Source: Hyphomicrobiales bacterium
Lineage (GTDB): Bacteria; Pseudomonadota; Alphaproteobacteria; Rhizobiales; Rhizobiaceae
Assembly: GCA_017305925.1 (NCBI GenBank)
Contig: JAFKJW010000068.1
Coordinates: forward strand, 1-42,759
Direction of reading: 5' to 3'
Length of the DNA: 42,759 nt
The position numbers and the translations under genes were made by a program. Below the pieces are notes generated by a model, which saw only the letters and a list, made by a program, of their open reading frames with translations, searched no databases and was not told the origin of the DNA. Position 1 is the first letter of the stretch. Each line of letters starts with the position of its first letter. Shown here one piece after another: positions 22,571 to 31,030 of this stretch.

Positions 22571-24760
22571 ATGACGGTCGAAATGCTCGGGAACGGCGCG
22601 GAGCGCTATGTCACGCAAGGCGGCGTCGCGGTTGTGCGGCGCCGGCGGGACGCGCCCTATCAGGGGGCGATCGAAAGCTACATAGACGGGCTGGACGGCC
22701 GGCGCGGCGCCGTCTTCTCCTCCAACTATGAATATCCCGGCCGCTATACGCGTTGGGATACGGCCATCATCGATCCTCCGGTGGTCATTTCGGCGCGCGG
22801 GCGCGCCATGAGGTTCGAGGCGCTGAACGGACGCGGCGAAGCGTTGCTGCCGGTTTTGGCGGCTACCGTGGAGAAGCTGCCGGAGGCGACCGTCACCGGC
22901 CGCACGGCGCGCCTCGTCGCGCTTCAGGTCGCGGAACCCGGACGCGTCTTCGCGGAGGAGGAGCGCAGCCGCGTGCCATCCGTCTTCACCGTGCTCAGGG
23001 CCATCGTGGCCCTGTTCAGGACGGAGGACGATGCCGATCTCGGCCTGTTCGGCGCCTTCGGCTACGACCTGGCGTTCCAGTTCGATCCGGTCGAGCACAG
23101 GCTCACCCGCCAGGAGAGCCAGCGCGACCTCGTGCTCTACCTGCCGGACGAGATCCTGATGGTCGACCACTATTCGGCCAGGGCCTGGATCGATTCCTAC
23201 GACTATTCCGGCGAAGGTTTTTCGACCGAAGGGATCGCGCGCGAGCAGGTGATCGAGCCCTTCCGGTCGCCCGACCGCATCCCGCCGCGCGGCGACCACG
23301 AGCCCGGCGAATATGCGCGGCTGGTGGAGCGGGCAAAGGAAAGTTTTCGGCGCGGCGACCTTTTCGAGGTGGTGCCCGGCCAGATGTTCTACGAGCGCTG
23401 CGAGACCCAGCCCTCCGACATCGCCCGGCGGCTGAAGACCATCAACCCGTCGCCCTATTCCTTCTTCATCAATCTGGGCGAAGGCGAATATCTCGTCGGC
23501 GCCTCGCCGGAGATGTTCGTGCGCGTCTCGGGCCGCCGCGTCGAGACCTGCCCGATCTCCGGCACGATCCGGCGCGGCGACGACGCGATCTCGGATTCCG
23601 AGCAGATCCTCAAGCTGCTCAATTCCAAGAAGGACGAGTCCGAGCTTACCATGTGCTCGGACGTCGACCGCAACGACAAGTCGCGGGTGTGCGAGCCCGG
23701 CTCGGTGCGGGTGATCGGACGGCGCCAGATCGAGATGTATTCGCGGCTGATCCACACGGTCGACCATATAGAAGGCCGGCTGCGCGAGGGGATGGACGCC
23801 TTCGACGCCTTTCTTTCACACGCCTGGGCCGTCACGGTGACCGGCGCGCCGAAATTATGGGCCATGCGCTTCATCGAGGGAAACGAGAAGAGCCCGCGCG
23901 CCTGGTATGGCGGGGCGGTCGGCATGGTGCATTTCAACGGCGACCTGAACACCGGCCTGACGCTGAGGACCATCCGCATCAAGGACGGCATCGCCGAGGT
24001 GAGGGCGGGGGCCACGCTGCTTTACGATTCCGACCCGCAGGAAGAAGAAGCCGAAACCGAACTGAAGGCATCCGCCATGATCTCCGCCATCCGCGACGCC
24101 AAGGCAGGCAACCAGCGCAGCACCGAACGGGCCGCCGCCAAGGTGGGCGAGGGGGTGAAGATCCTGCTCGTCGACCATGAGGACAGTTTCGTCCACACGC
24201 TCGCCAATTACTTCCGGCAGACGGGCGCGGATGTTTCCACGGTGCGCACGCCGGTGCCGGACGAGGTGTTCGACCGGCTGAAGCCCGACCTCGTGGTGCT
24301 GTCGCCCGGACCCGGATCGCCGAAGGACTTCGACTGCACTGCCACCATCAGGCGAGCGCGGGCACGCGACCTGCCGATCTTCGGCGTCTGCCTCGGCTTG
24401 CAGGCGCTGGCGGAGGCCTATGGCGGGGAATTGAGGCATCTCGCCATCCCCATGCACGGCAAGCCCTCGCGCATCCATGTCTCGAAGCCGGGCCTTGTCT
24501 TCTCGGGCCTGCCCAAGGAGGTGACGGTCGGCCGCTACCATTCGATCTTCGCCGACCCGGCCACGCTTCCGGAGGATTTTTTGGTCACCGCCGAGGCGGA
24601 GGACGGCACCATCATGGCGTTCGAGCACCGCAAGGAGCCGGTCGCCGCGGTGCAGTTCCATCCCGAATCGATCATGACGCTCGGCCAGAACGCCGGCATG
24701 CGGATGATCGAGAACGTCGTCGCCCACCTGCCGCGCAAGGCCAGGGAGAAGGCAGCGTAG
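22571..24760 (+). CDS. trpE(G): Fused anthranilate synthase TrpE(G)
   Basis: 729 residues from ATG 22571, preceded at seven bases by GGAG; an ATG at 22559 is four codons earlier but lacks a good ribosome site. 729 is also the length I recall for the S. meliloti enzyme. The N-terminal ~500 residues are the TrpE chorismate-binding part ([44 protein letters not shown]). The C-terminal ~200 residues are the class I glutamine amidotransferase TrpG, with the catalytic Cys in [13 protein letters not shown] and His-Glu in VQFHPESIM. It makes anthranilate, the first step of tryptophan synthesis. Control is by the trpL attenuator. Confidence 0.96.
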   Translation: MTVEMLGNGAERYVTQGGVAVVRRRRDAPYQGAIESYIDGLDGRRGAVFSSNYEYPGRYTRWDTAIIDPPVVISARGRAMRFEALNGRGEALLPVLAATVEKLPEATVTGRTARLVALQVAEPGRVFAEEERSRVPSVFTVLRAIVALFRTEDDADLGLFGAFGYDLAFQFDPVEHRLTRQESQRDLVLYLPDEILMVDHYSARAWIDSYDYSGEGFSTEGIAREQVIEPFRSPDRIPPRGDHEPGEYARLVERAKESFRRGDLFEVVPGQMFYERCETQPSDIARRLKTINPSPYSFFINLGEGEYLVGASPEMFVRVSGRRVETCPISGTIRRGDDAISDSEQILKLLNSKKDESELTMCSDVDRNDKSRVCEPGSVRVIGRRQIEMYSRLIHTVDHIEGRLREGMDAFDAFLSHAWAVTVTGAPKLWAMRFIEGNEKSPRAWYGGAVGMVHFNGDLNTGLTLRTIRIKDGIAEVRAGATLLYDSDPQEEEAETELKASAMISAIRDAKAGNQRSTERAAAKVGEGVKILLVDHEDSFVHTLANYFRQTGADVSTVRTPVPDEVFDRLKPDLVVLSPGPGSPKDFDCTATIRRARARDLPIFGVCLGLQALAEAYGGELRHLAIPMHGKPSRIHVSKPGLVFSGLPKEVTVGRYHSIFADPATLPEDFLVTAEAEDGTIMAFEHRKEPVAAVQFHPESIMTLGQNAGMRMIENVVAHLPRKAREKAA

Positions 24761-24782
24761 GGATGGTTGCCGTGGAGCCGGT

Positions 24783-24956
24783 GCTTTGTCGCGCCCCCCT
24801 CTGTCCTGCCGGACATCTCCCCCGCACGGGGAGAGATCGGCCTTCATTTCTTTTGTTACTCACCCTGCGACGTTGGCGATTGGCGAAAGATGAGAAGCCA
24901 GCCGAGCCCCCGGGCGGGGGAGATGTCCGGCAGGACAGAGGGGGGCGCGACAAAGC
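24783..24956. repeat. Composite palindromic element (RIME-like), copy 2
   Basis: Perfect 43-base inverted arms at 24783-24825 and 24914-24956 (GCTTTGTCGCGCCCCCCTCT... and its complement) around an 88-base centre. The centre holds ACGTTGGCGATTGGCGAAA (24870-24888), similar to the core of the element at 16014-16170. It fills the gap between trpE(G) and the CDF gene. A transcript through it would fold into a very stable hairpin. Confidence 0.88.
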
Positions 24957-24968
24957 GCCGACATCTCC

Positions 24969-25904
24969 TTGAACACCCCGGCGCCACAAACAGCGTCCCA
25001 TGCCAGGCGCAAGGTCGCGACGCTCGCCGCCTGGTCGATCCCGGTGGCGCTGGCGGTGCTGGCGCTGAAGGCCGCGGCATGGTGGATCACCGGCTCGGTC
25101 GCGCTCTATTCCGATGCGCTGGAATCGATCGTCAACGTGATCGCCTCGGCTGTCGCGCTCTGGGCGATCCGCGTCAGCTATACGCCGGCGGACGCCGACC
25201 ATCAGCACGGCCACCACAAGGCGGAGTATTTCTCCGCCGTGCTGGAAGGCGTGCTGATCTGCGTGGCGGCCCTGATGATCTTCTCGGCATCGTGGGAGGC
25301 GTTGCGCGCACCGCGTGTCATAGAGCAGCCGTGGCAGGGCCTCGCGGTCAACGGCTTCGCTTCGCTGGTCAATGCGGCATGGGCCTGGCTGCTGATCCGC
25401 ACCGGCCGGGCCGAGCGCTCGCCCGCGCTCGTCGCGGACGGTAGGCACATCATGACCGACGTGATCACCTCGGTCGGGGTCATCGCCGGCCTGATCGGCG
25501 CCGTCGCCACCGGCTTCCGCATCCTCGATCCCCTCCTGGCGATCCTGGTGGGGGCCAACATCCTCTATCAGGGGTGGCAGGTCGTCGCCGGATCGCTGTC
25601 GGGGCTGATGGACCGGGCCGTCTCCACCGAGGAGGGCCTGCGCATCCGCGAGATCATCTCCATGAACTCGAAGGGCGCAATGGAGGTCCACGACCTCAAG
25701 ACGCGCATCGCCGGGCGCGCCACGTTCATCGAATTCCACCTGATCGTCGATGCCGGCATGACCGTGCGCGAGAGCCACGAGATCTGCGACCGCATCGAGG
25801 AAGCCCTGCGCAAGGAGATTCCCTCCGTGCGCGTCATCATCCATGTCGAGCCGGACGACGAGGCCAAGCTGCCGAGAGGCACCGCCGCCGTGCCGTTCGC
25901 ATGA
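24969..25904 (+). CDS. Cation diffusion facilitator transporter
   Basis: 311 residues from TTG 24969; no ATG fits upstream, and the start is only 12 bases past the composite repeat with no clear ribosome site, so the start is uncertain. About six transmembrane helices are visible, a His-rich loop (DADHQHGHHKAEYF, about 75-88) and a cytoplasmic C-terminal domain (about 215-300). In transmembrane helix 2 the usual Asp-x3-Asp metal pair appears as Glu52 and Asn56 (YSDALESIVNV); helix 5 keeps His160 and Asp164 (DGRHIMTD). Metal choice may thus differ from zinc exporters like YiiP. It exports divalent metal from the cytoplasm. Confidence 0.88.
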   Translation: MNTPAPQTASHARRKVATLAAWSIPVALAVLALKAAAWWITGSVALYSDALESIVNVIASAVALWAIRVSYTPADADHQHGHHKAEYFSAVLEGVLICVAALMIFSASWEALRAPRVIEQPWQGLAVNGFASLVNAAWAWLLIRTGRAERSPALVADGRHIMTDVITSVGVIAGLIGAVATGFRILDPLLAILVGANILYQGWQVVAGSLSGLMDRAVSTEEGLRIREIISMNSKGAMEVHDLKTRIAGRATFIEFHLIVDAGMTVRESHEICDRIEEALRKEIPSVRVIIHVEPDDEAKLPRGTAAVPFA

Positions 25905-25930
25905 TGGTTGAAAACGGAGGAAAGAGCGCA

Positions 25931-26628
25931 ATGACCGACAGCTTGAAAATCCCGGATCTGAAGGACAAGGCCGTGCTCGTCACCGGCGCGTCGACCGGTA
26001 TCGGTGCGGCGCTGGCGGCGGCCTATGCCGCGCAGGGCTCGAAGGTGGCGCTGCACTACAATTCGAGCCGCGAGGCGGCCGAGGCGCTTGCGGCGCGAAT
26101 CCGCGATGCCGGCGGCACGGTCTTCCTCGTCAAGGGCGATTTCTCCGTGACGGCGGACGTCGAGCGCGTCGTGGAGGAGAGCGCGTCGCATTTCGGGGCG
26201 CTCGACGGACTGGTCAACAATGCCGGCGGCATGATCGGCCGGCTTGCCTATGCGGATATGACCGACGCATATTACGACAAGGTGATGGACCTCAACGCCC
26301 GCTCGGTGATCACCGCCAGCCGGGCGGCGCTGCCATGGCTGAAGCGGAAGGGCGGCTTCATCATCCACACCTCCTCCATCGCGGCGCGCAATGGAGCGAG
26401 CGGCGGCGCCGGCCTCTACGGCTCGTCGAAGGCGTTCGTCTCCAACGTCACGCGCGGCATGGCCAAGGAATTCGCGCCGTTCGGGATAAGGGTCAACCGA
26501 TCCCGCAGGGGCGTCTCGGCATCGCCGAGGACTGTGTCGGGCCCTATCTGTTCCTCTCGTCGGATCTGCTCAGCGGCTATGTGATCGGGCAGGTCCTCGA
26601 GGTGAACGGCGGCCAGCTCATGCCTTGA
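25931..26628 (+). pseudogene. Short-chain dehydrogenase/reductase, internal deletion and frameshift
   Basis: It begins ATG 25931 after GGAGGAAAGAG. The Rossmann motif (TGASTGIG), NNAGG, the catalytic Ser stretch (IIHTSSIAARNG) and YxxxK (LYGSSKA) are intact in one frame up to GIRVN near 26497. The next codons shift frame. From about 26498 the expected C-terminus (IPQGRLGIAEDCVGPYLFLSSD...EVNGGQLMP) continues in another frame to 26628. The segment normally between these blocks, including the PG motif after RVN (about 25 residues), is missing. A deletion of roughly 70-85 bases that is not a multiple of three is the simplest cause. In the original frame the product would end at 26584 with an altered tail; it is probably inactive. 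Confidence 0.85.
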
Positions 26629-26705
26629 TTCAAGTGCCTTATGTTCCGATTCAACAGGCGGAGGCTTGGAATCCTGTCTTTTCGGCAAGTCCTTGTTTTG
26701 GCTCA

Positions 26706-26755
26706 CGCCTGAGACGCATCGCCCGGGAGCGAGCTCCCGCGCGGCCTCTCAGGCG
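26706..26755 (+). other. Nested stem-loop upstream of leuA leader
   Basis: A 9-bp outer stem, CGCCTGAGA (26706-26714) with TCTCAGGCG (26747-26755), encloses a 7-bp inner stem CGGGAGC/GCTCCCG (26724-26730, 26733-26739). There is no T-run. It lies between the SDR pseudogene and the leucine leader and could be an RNA control element or a weak terminator. Confidence 0.5.
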
Positions 26756-26816
26756 ATGGCCCGGCTCCGCTTCTTCTGCCTTGCGCGGCCCGCAAGCCTC
26801 CTGTAAGAGGACGCGC

Positions 26817-26936
26817 ATGATCCGGCGCCCGCCCATTTCCTCCTCGCGTCCGGCCGCTTTCGCGGTCGAGACCGTGCGCGCGCTTTCCTCGACGCTCCTG
26901 CTTCTCGGCCTTATCGGCGATCGCCGGGCTCGCTGA
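26817..26936 (+). CDS. leuL: Candidate leucine leader peptide (leuL)
   Basis: A 39-residue open frame with a good ribosome site (AAGAGGA, about six bases ahead). It contains four consecutive Leu codons CTC CTG CTT CTC at 26895-26906, followed by Gly-Leu-Ile. It lies 115 bases upstream of leuA. The Leu-codon segment can pair with a downstream segment, which in turn can pair with a third one. That is the pattern of ribosome-mediated attenuation. A shorter peptide from an internal GTG is possible. The function is inferred from structure and position. Confidence 0.7.
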   Translation: MIRRPPISSSRPAAFAVETVRALSSTLLLLGLIGDRRAR

Positions 26937-26985
26937 CGAGGAGCGCCCGGCGGTCGATGCGCCGCCAACGGCTTCCGCTCCTCGT
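26893..26985 (+). promoter_or_regulatory. Mutually exclusive hairpins of the leuA leader
   Basis: CGCTCCT (26893-26899), which overlaps the Leu codons, can pair with AGGAGCG (26939-26945). The same AGGAGCG, as part of ACGAGGAGCG (26936-26945), pairs perfectly with CGCTCCTCGT (26976-26985). A stalled ribosome on the Leu codons would free the second pairing. No T-rich terminator is visible after it, so the mechanism may not be a simple terminator. Confidence 0.55.
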
Positions 26986-27051
26986 TCACGACAGTCATAG
27001 ATTTGGATTGAGACGCTGCGGCGGGAAGCTGCCTGCGTCGGGAGACAGGAA

Positions 27052-28761
27052 ATGGATACAACGCATCACGCGCCTGCCAAGGCAAGCGGCATGCCGGACG
27101 CCGCCCGTAAATACCAACCCTATCCGCTGATCGGCCTTTCCGACCGCACCTGGCCCTCGAAACGTATCGAGAAAGCGCCGGTCTGGTGCTCGGTCGACCT
27201 GCGCGACGGCAACCAGGCGCTGGTCGACCCGATGGGCCACGACCGCAAGGCGCGCATGTTCCGGCTGCTGCTCGACATGGGCTTCAAGGAGATCGAGATC
27301 GGCTTTCCCTCGGCTTCGCAGACCGACTTCGACTTCGCCCGCTGGGCGATCGAGGAGGCGAACGTGCCCGACGACGTGGACATGCAGGTGCTGGTGCAGT
27401 GCCGGCCGGAACTGATCGCGCGCACTTTCGAGGCGCTGGAGGGCGCGAAGACGCCGATCGTGCATTTCTACAACTCGACCAGCGAGTTGCAGCGCCGCGT
27501 CGTGTTCGAGAAGGACGTGGCGGGCATCAAGAGGATCGCCACGGACGCGGCCAAGATGATCACCGACATGGCGGCGAAGGCGGGCGGCGGCTACCGCTTC
27601 GAGTACTCGCCGGAGAGCTTCACGGGCACGGAGCTGGAGGTGGCGCTGGAGATCTGCAACGCCGTCGCCGAGATCGTGAAGCCGACGGCTCAGAACAAGC
27701 TGATCTTCAACCTGCCGTCCACCGTCGAGATGGCCACGCCCAACATCTATGCCGACCAGATCGAGTGGATGTGCCGGCACCTCGACAATCGCGACAACCT
27801 GATCATCTCGCTGCATCCGCACAACGACCGGGGCACCGGCGTGGCGGCGACGGAACTCGCCCTCATGGCGGGCGCCGACCGTGTCGAGGGCACGCTGTTC
27901 GGCAATGGCGAGCGCACCGGCAATGTCGACATCGTGACGCTGGCGCTCAACATGTACACGCAGGGCCTCGATCCGGGCATCGACTGCTCGGACATCCCGC
28001 GCATGAAGGAGGTCTACGAGTATTCGAACCAGATGAAGATCGGCGAGCGCCACCCTTACGTCGGCGAGCTGGTCTACACGGCCTTCTCCGGCTCGCACCA
28101 GGACGCCATCAACAAGGGCCTCAAGGCCAAGCAGAAGGCGAACACGCAGCTGTGGGAAGTGCCCTACCTGCCGATCGACCCGCAGGACGTCGGGCGCAGC
28201 TACGAGGCGATCATCCGCATCAACTCGCAGTCCGGCAAGGGCGGCATCGCCTATGTGCTGCAAGCCGACTACGGGCTCAACCTGCCGCGCAACCTGCAGA
28301 TCGAGTTCTCAAAGGACATTCAGAGGATCACGGACGAGGAAGGCAAGGAGCTGTCCTCCAAGCGCATCCACGACCGCTTTCTGGAAGTCTATGTCGACCA
28401 GCCGGCCGCGCGGCTGAAGTTCGTCGACCACCACACCTATCCCGATACGCAGAACAGGGGACGCCGCCTCGTCGAGGCGACGATCCTCGACGGCGGCAGG
28501 GAGGTGACGATCAACGGGGCGGGAACCGGGCCGGTGGACGGCTTCGTCGATGCACTGTCGCGCCATCTCGGCATAGAGCTTTCGGTGGCGGACTATTCCG
28601 AGCATTCGATCCAGCGCGGCTCGAACGCCGCCGCCATCTGCTACATGGAGATCGAGCATCCGGGCGGAAAGGTCTTCGGCGCGGCGATCGACACCAATAT
28701 CTCGGCGGCGTCGCTCGAGGCGGTGGTCTCGGCGGCGAACCGAATCCTCGCAATGGCTTAG
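27052..28761 (+). CDS. leuA: 2-isopropylmalate synthase (LeuA, type 2)
   Basis: 569 residues. The HMGL-like catalytic barrel (about 40-330) has the N-terminal metal motif DLRDGNQALVDPMG and the metal-binding HPHNDRGTG. The C-terminal part (about 440-569) is the leucine-binding allosteric domain. The length and start (WPSKRIEKAPVWCSVDLRDGNQ) fit the type-2 LeuA of alphaproteobacteria. It condenses acetyl-CoA and 2-oxoisovalerate, the first step of leucine synthesis, in the cytoplasm. It starts after GGGAGACAGG. Feedback by leucine is expected, with possible attenuation through leuL. Confidence 0.97.
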   Translation: MDTTHHAPAKASGMPDAARKYQPYPLIGLSDRTWPSKRIEKAPVWCSVDLRDGNQALVDPMGHDRKARMFRLLLDMGFKEIEIGFPSASQTDFDFARWAIEEANVPDDVDMQVLVQCRPELIARTFEALEGAKTPIVHFYNSTSELQRRVVFEKDVAGIKRIATDAAKMITDMAAKAGGGYRFEYSPESFTGTELEVALEICNAVAEIVKPTAQNKLIFNLPSTVEMATPNIYADQIEWMCRHLDNRDNLIISLHPHNDRGTGVAATELALMAGADRVEGTLFGNGERTGNVDIVTLALNMYTQGLDPGIDCSDIPRMKEVYEYSNQMKIGERHPYVGELVYTAFSGSHQDAINKGLKAKQKANTQLWEVPYLPIDPQDVGRSYEAIIRINSQSGKGGIAYVLQADYGLNLPRNLQIEFSKDIQRITDEEGKELSSKRIHDRFLEVYVDQPAARLKFVDHHTYPDTQNRGRRLVEATILDGGREVTINGAGTGPVDGFVDALSRHLGIELSVADYSEHSIQRGSNAAAICYMEIEHPGGKVFGAAIDTNISAASLEAVVSAANRILAMA

Positions 28762-28785
28762 CGTCCGGCCTTCTCCAGCCGCGTG

Positions 28786-28813
28786 AAGGGCGCCCTTGCG
28801 GCGCCCTTTTTCT
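28786..28813 (+). terminator. Rho-independent terminator of leuA
   Basis: AAGGGCGCC (28786-28794), loop CTTGC, GGCGCCCTT (28800-28808), then a T-run. A perfect 9-bp stem just downstream of leuA. Confidence 0.9.
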
Positions 28814-28869
28814 TGCAGATAGGCGTTTGCGCCATAGATGCGCCTTCATTTTTCCTGTGTTACGATCCG

Positions 28870-28877
28870 TTAACCAT
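28870..28877 (+). promoter_or_regulatory. CtrA half-site TTAACCAT
   Basis: An exact TTAACCAT, the extended CtrA half-site, 18 bases upstream of the ATG at 28896. The base quartet at the correct upstream spacing is GTTA, so it is not a full site. Confidence 0.4.
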
Positions 28878-28895
28878 AGTGTTTTCGGTGTTCAG

Positions 28896-29510
28896 ATGAG
28901 CGACGGCAGCGAGAGTTCGGCAGTACGCAACCAGCAGCGCAACCTCGCCGAGGCGATCCGCGAGGTGAAGAACGTCGGCGCGGACCGCAGCGACGTGGTG
29001 GTGGAGCTGCGCGACGCGGAGCGCATGCGGCTGGAACTGGTCGCGGCGGAGCTGAAGCCGGTGTTCGAGCAGGTGCCTCAGGGCGTCGACATCTTCGACT
29101 TCGCGATCTCCTCCGGCCTCCAGCCGCGACTCTGGATCGATGCGGTCAGCCATGTTGCGATGGGCCGCGACAAGCGTACCTACCGTTTCGTGCGCGATAC
29201 GAGGCTGGGGCGCGTGGTATTGGCGGAATCGACCGACGTGAAGCCCGTCGCCGATCAGGTGACGCGCTACGTCGCCGAGCGCATGGTCGAGCGCGAGAAG
29301 ATGCTGGAAGGCGCTCCGATCCCCCAGGGAACCTTCGAATGGCAAAAGCCGGCCGATCCCTCAGCGGACGTCGGGCCCGCGGCCAGGGAGGCCCGCCGCG
29401 CCACCGACTGGGCGCGGATCGTTTCCGGCGTCTACCTCGTCTGCTCGGGCGCGCTGCTGGCCATGCTCGGCGGGCTGATCTTCGCCCTGTGGCAGCGCTT
29501 CCTTCCCTGA
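28896..29510 (+). CDS. Uncharacterised protein with C-terminal membrane helix
   Basis: 204 residues from ATG 28896. Residues 1-165 are soluble (RNLAEAIREVKNVGADRSDVVVELRDAERMRLELVAAELKPVF, then LQPRLWIDAVSHVAMGRDKRTYRFV). One transmembrane helix lies at about 177-200 (IVSGVYLVCSGALLAMLGGLIFAL), so it is probably a tail-anchored inner-membrane protein facing the cytoplasm. I do not recognise the family, though it has the look of a conserved Rhizobiales gene. It stands after the leuA terminator with its own promoter region and a CtrA-like half-site. Confidence 0.8.
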   Translation: MSDGSESSAVRNQQRNLAEAIREVKNVGADRSDVVVELRDAERMRLELVAAELKPVFEQVPQGVDIFDFAISSGLQPRLWIDAVSHVAMGRDKRTYRFVRDTRLGRVVLAESTDVKPVADQVTRYVAERMVEREKMLEGAPIPQGTFEWQKPADPSADVGPAAREARRATDWARIVSGVYLVCSGALLAMLGGLIFALWQRFLP

Positions 29511-29531
29511 TCGCCGGAATCGCGAACGCGG

Positions 29532-30446
29532 TCAGGCGTGTTCAAGCTCTCGCAGATCCGTCGTGGCGCCCTGCGACGTGCCGGTGGCCGTGCCGGTGAA
29601 GCTGCGCCGGGTCAGCGTCGCGGACCAGTCGCCGGGCCCGCCGGAGATCTCGAACAGGTTCCACTGTGCGACGGGATGATGGCTCCCCGGCGCCTGTCCG
29701 GCCGCCGCGACGCCGATGACCGGCACCGGCCCGTCCTTGCCGGGGATCGTATGGTGGCTGGGAAGATGGGAATGGCCGTGCAGCACCAGTTCCGCGCCGC
29801 AGCGGCGGATGACCTTCTGGAAGCGGGTGATGCCGAACAGGCGCTTGTGCGGGTGCACCGCGTCACGCACCGGCGGGTGGTGGATCATCACGACGCGGAA
29901 CAGGCCCTGTTCGCCGGTCAAGCGCAGCGCCTGCTGGAGCCGTGCCGCCTGCTGGGGACGGAAGAAACCCGTCGCCATGAAGGGCGCGGTGGCGCGCGCC
30001 GAGGTCACGCCGATCAGCGCGACGTTGCCGCGGATGCGGGTGTAGGGGAACGTCTCGCGGCTCACCGGACCCTGAAAGCCGTCGGAGCGCATCCAGGGCG
30101 CCCAGGCCTTGGATATTCTTGCGAAAGCGCCCGGCACATAGGCGTCGTGGTTGCCCGGCACGACCGAGACGTCTTCAGGGGGCCCGAGCGTCTCCAGCCA
30201 CTTTTCGGCCAGCGCCACCTCGCCGTCCAGCGCGAGGTTCACCAGGTCGCCGGTGATGGCCAGATGGTCGACGCCGGTATGGCGGATGTCGGAGACGATG
30301 GCGTCGAGAACGCCGTCCTGCAGCAGGGACTTGCGGTTGCGCTGCCAGTTGACGTAGCCGATCATGCGCTTCGACGCGAGTTCGCGATAGGTGACGTCGG
30401 GGAGCGGCCCGAGATGGATATCGGAAATATGTGCGAGACGGAACAT
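29532..30446 (-). CDS. Metallophosphoesterase
   Basis: 304 residues. The calcineurin-like motifs are complete: Asp9-x-His11 (SDIHLG), GDLVN, PGNHDAY, MIHHPP and LHGHSHLP. These bind two metal ions and hydrolyse phosphodiesters or phosphomonoesters. No signal peptide is present, so it is probably cytoplasmic. It is convergent with the gene at 28896 and divergent from the Nudix gene at 30502. The substrate is not predictable; cyclic-nucleotide-phosphodiesterase-like members have this length. Confidence 0.9.
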   Translation of the reverse strand: MFRLAHISDIHLGPLPDVTYRELASKRMIGYVNWQRNRKSLLQDGVLDAIVSDIRHTGVDHLAITGDLVNLALDGEVALAEKWLETLGPPEDVSVVPGNHDAYVPGAFARISKAWAPWMRSDGFQGPVSRETFPYTRIRGNVALIGVTSARATAPFMATGFFRPQQAARLQQALRLTGEQGLFRVVMIHHPPVRDAVHPHKRLFGITRFQKVIRRCGAELVLHGHSHLPSHHTIPGKDGPVPVIGVAAAGQAPGSHHPVAQWNLFEISGGPGDWSATLTRRSFTGTATGTSQGATTDLRELEHA

Positions 30447-30501
30447 GAGACATTTCTAGGCGAGCGCCGGGGCGCTGGCTAGAATGCGAGAGGCGAACGC
30501 G

Positions 30502-31014
30502 ATGGGGTCTGACGCGGAGTTTACCGGGGAGGAGGCACGTTTCCGGCAGACCGGATGGCCGGGCCTCAGGGGCCGCCTCTTTCACACCTGGTTCCTGCTC
30601 CGCCGGCCGATGACGCTGGGCGCCCGCGGCGTCGTTCATGACGTGGCGAAGAATGCCGTCTTCCTGATCCGCCATACCTACGTGCCGGGCTGGCAACTGC
30701 CCGGCGGCGGCGTCGAGCATGGCGAGACGATGCTGGACGCGCTGGTGCGGGAAGTGCGCGAGGAGGGCAATATCGAGGTGACGGCGCCGCCCAGGCTGGT
30801 GTCGATCCACCTGAACAGCCATGTCAGCCGCCGCGACCACGTCGCGCTCTACCTGATCACGGATTTTCGGCAGGCGGCGCCGATGACGCCCAATCGCGAG
30901 ATCGCCGAGGCGGGGTTCTTCCCCGCCGACGCGCTGCCGGAGGAGACGACACCCGGCACGCGCCGCCGTATCCGCGAAGCTGTCTTCGGCAGTCCGCCGT
31001 CACCCTACTGGTAG
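30502..31014 (+). CDS. Nudix hydrolase
   Basis: 170 residues from ATG 30502, which has GAGAGG eight bases ahead; another ATG at 30484 would add six residues. The Nudix box is GGGVEHGETMLDALVREVREEGNI (slightly off consensus: the last Gly position is Asn). It hydrolyses a nucleoside diphosphate linked to another moiety; the substrate is not predictable. The N-terminal ~45 residues contain a hydrophobic, Arg-rich stretch (RLFHTWFLLRRPMTLG) that could touch the membrane. Confidence 0.85.
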   Translation: MGSDAEFTGEEARFRQTGWPGLRGRLFHTWFLLRRPMTLGARGVVHDVAKNAVFLIRHTYVPGWQLPGGGVEHGETMLDALVREVREEGNIEVTAPPRLVSIHLNSHVSRRDHVALYLITDFRQAAPMTPNREIAEAGFFPADALPEETTPGTRRRIREAVFGSPPSPYW

Positions 31015-31030
31015 ATGCAGGCCCTCCCGC

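Noticed and set aside
26625-26936. 103-codon open frame before leuA as a full gene
   Set aside because: Only its last 39 codons from ATG 26817 have a ribosome site and a plausible role (leader peptide); the upstream part runs through a stem-loop and shows no similarity.
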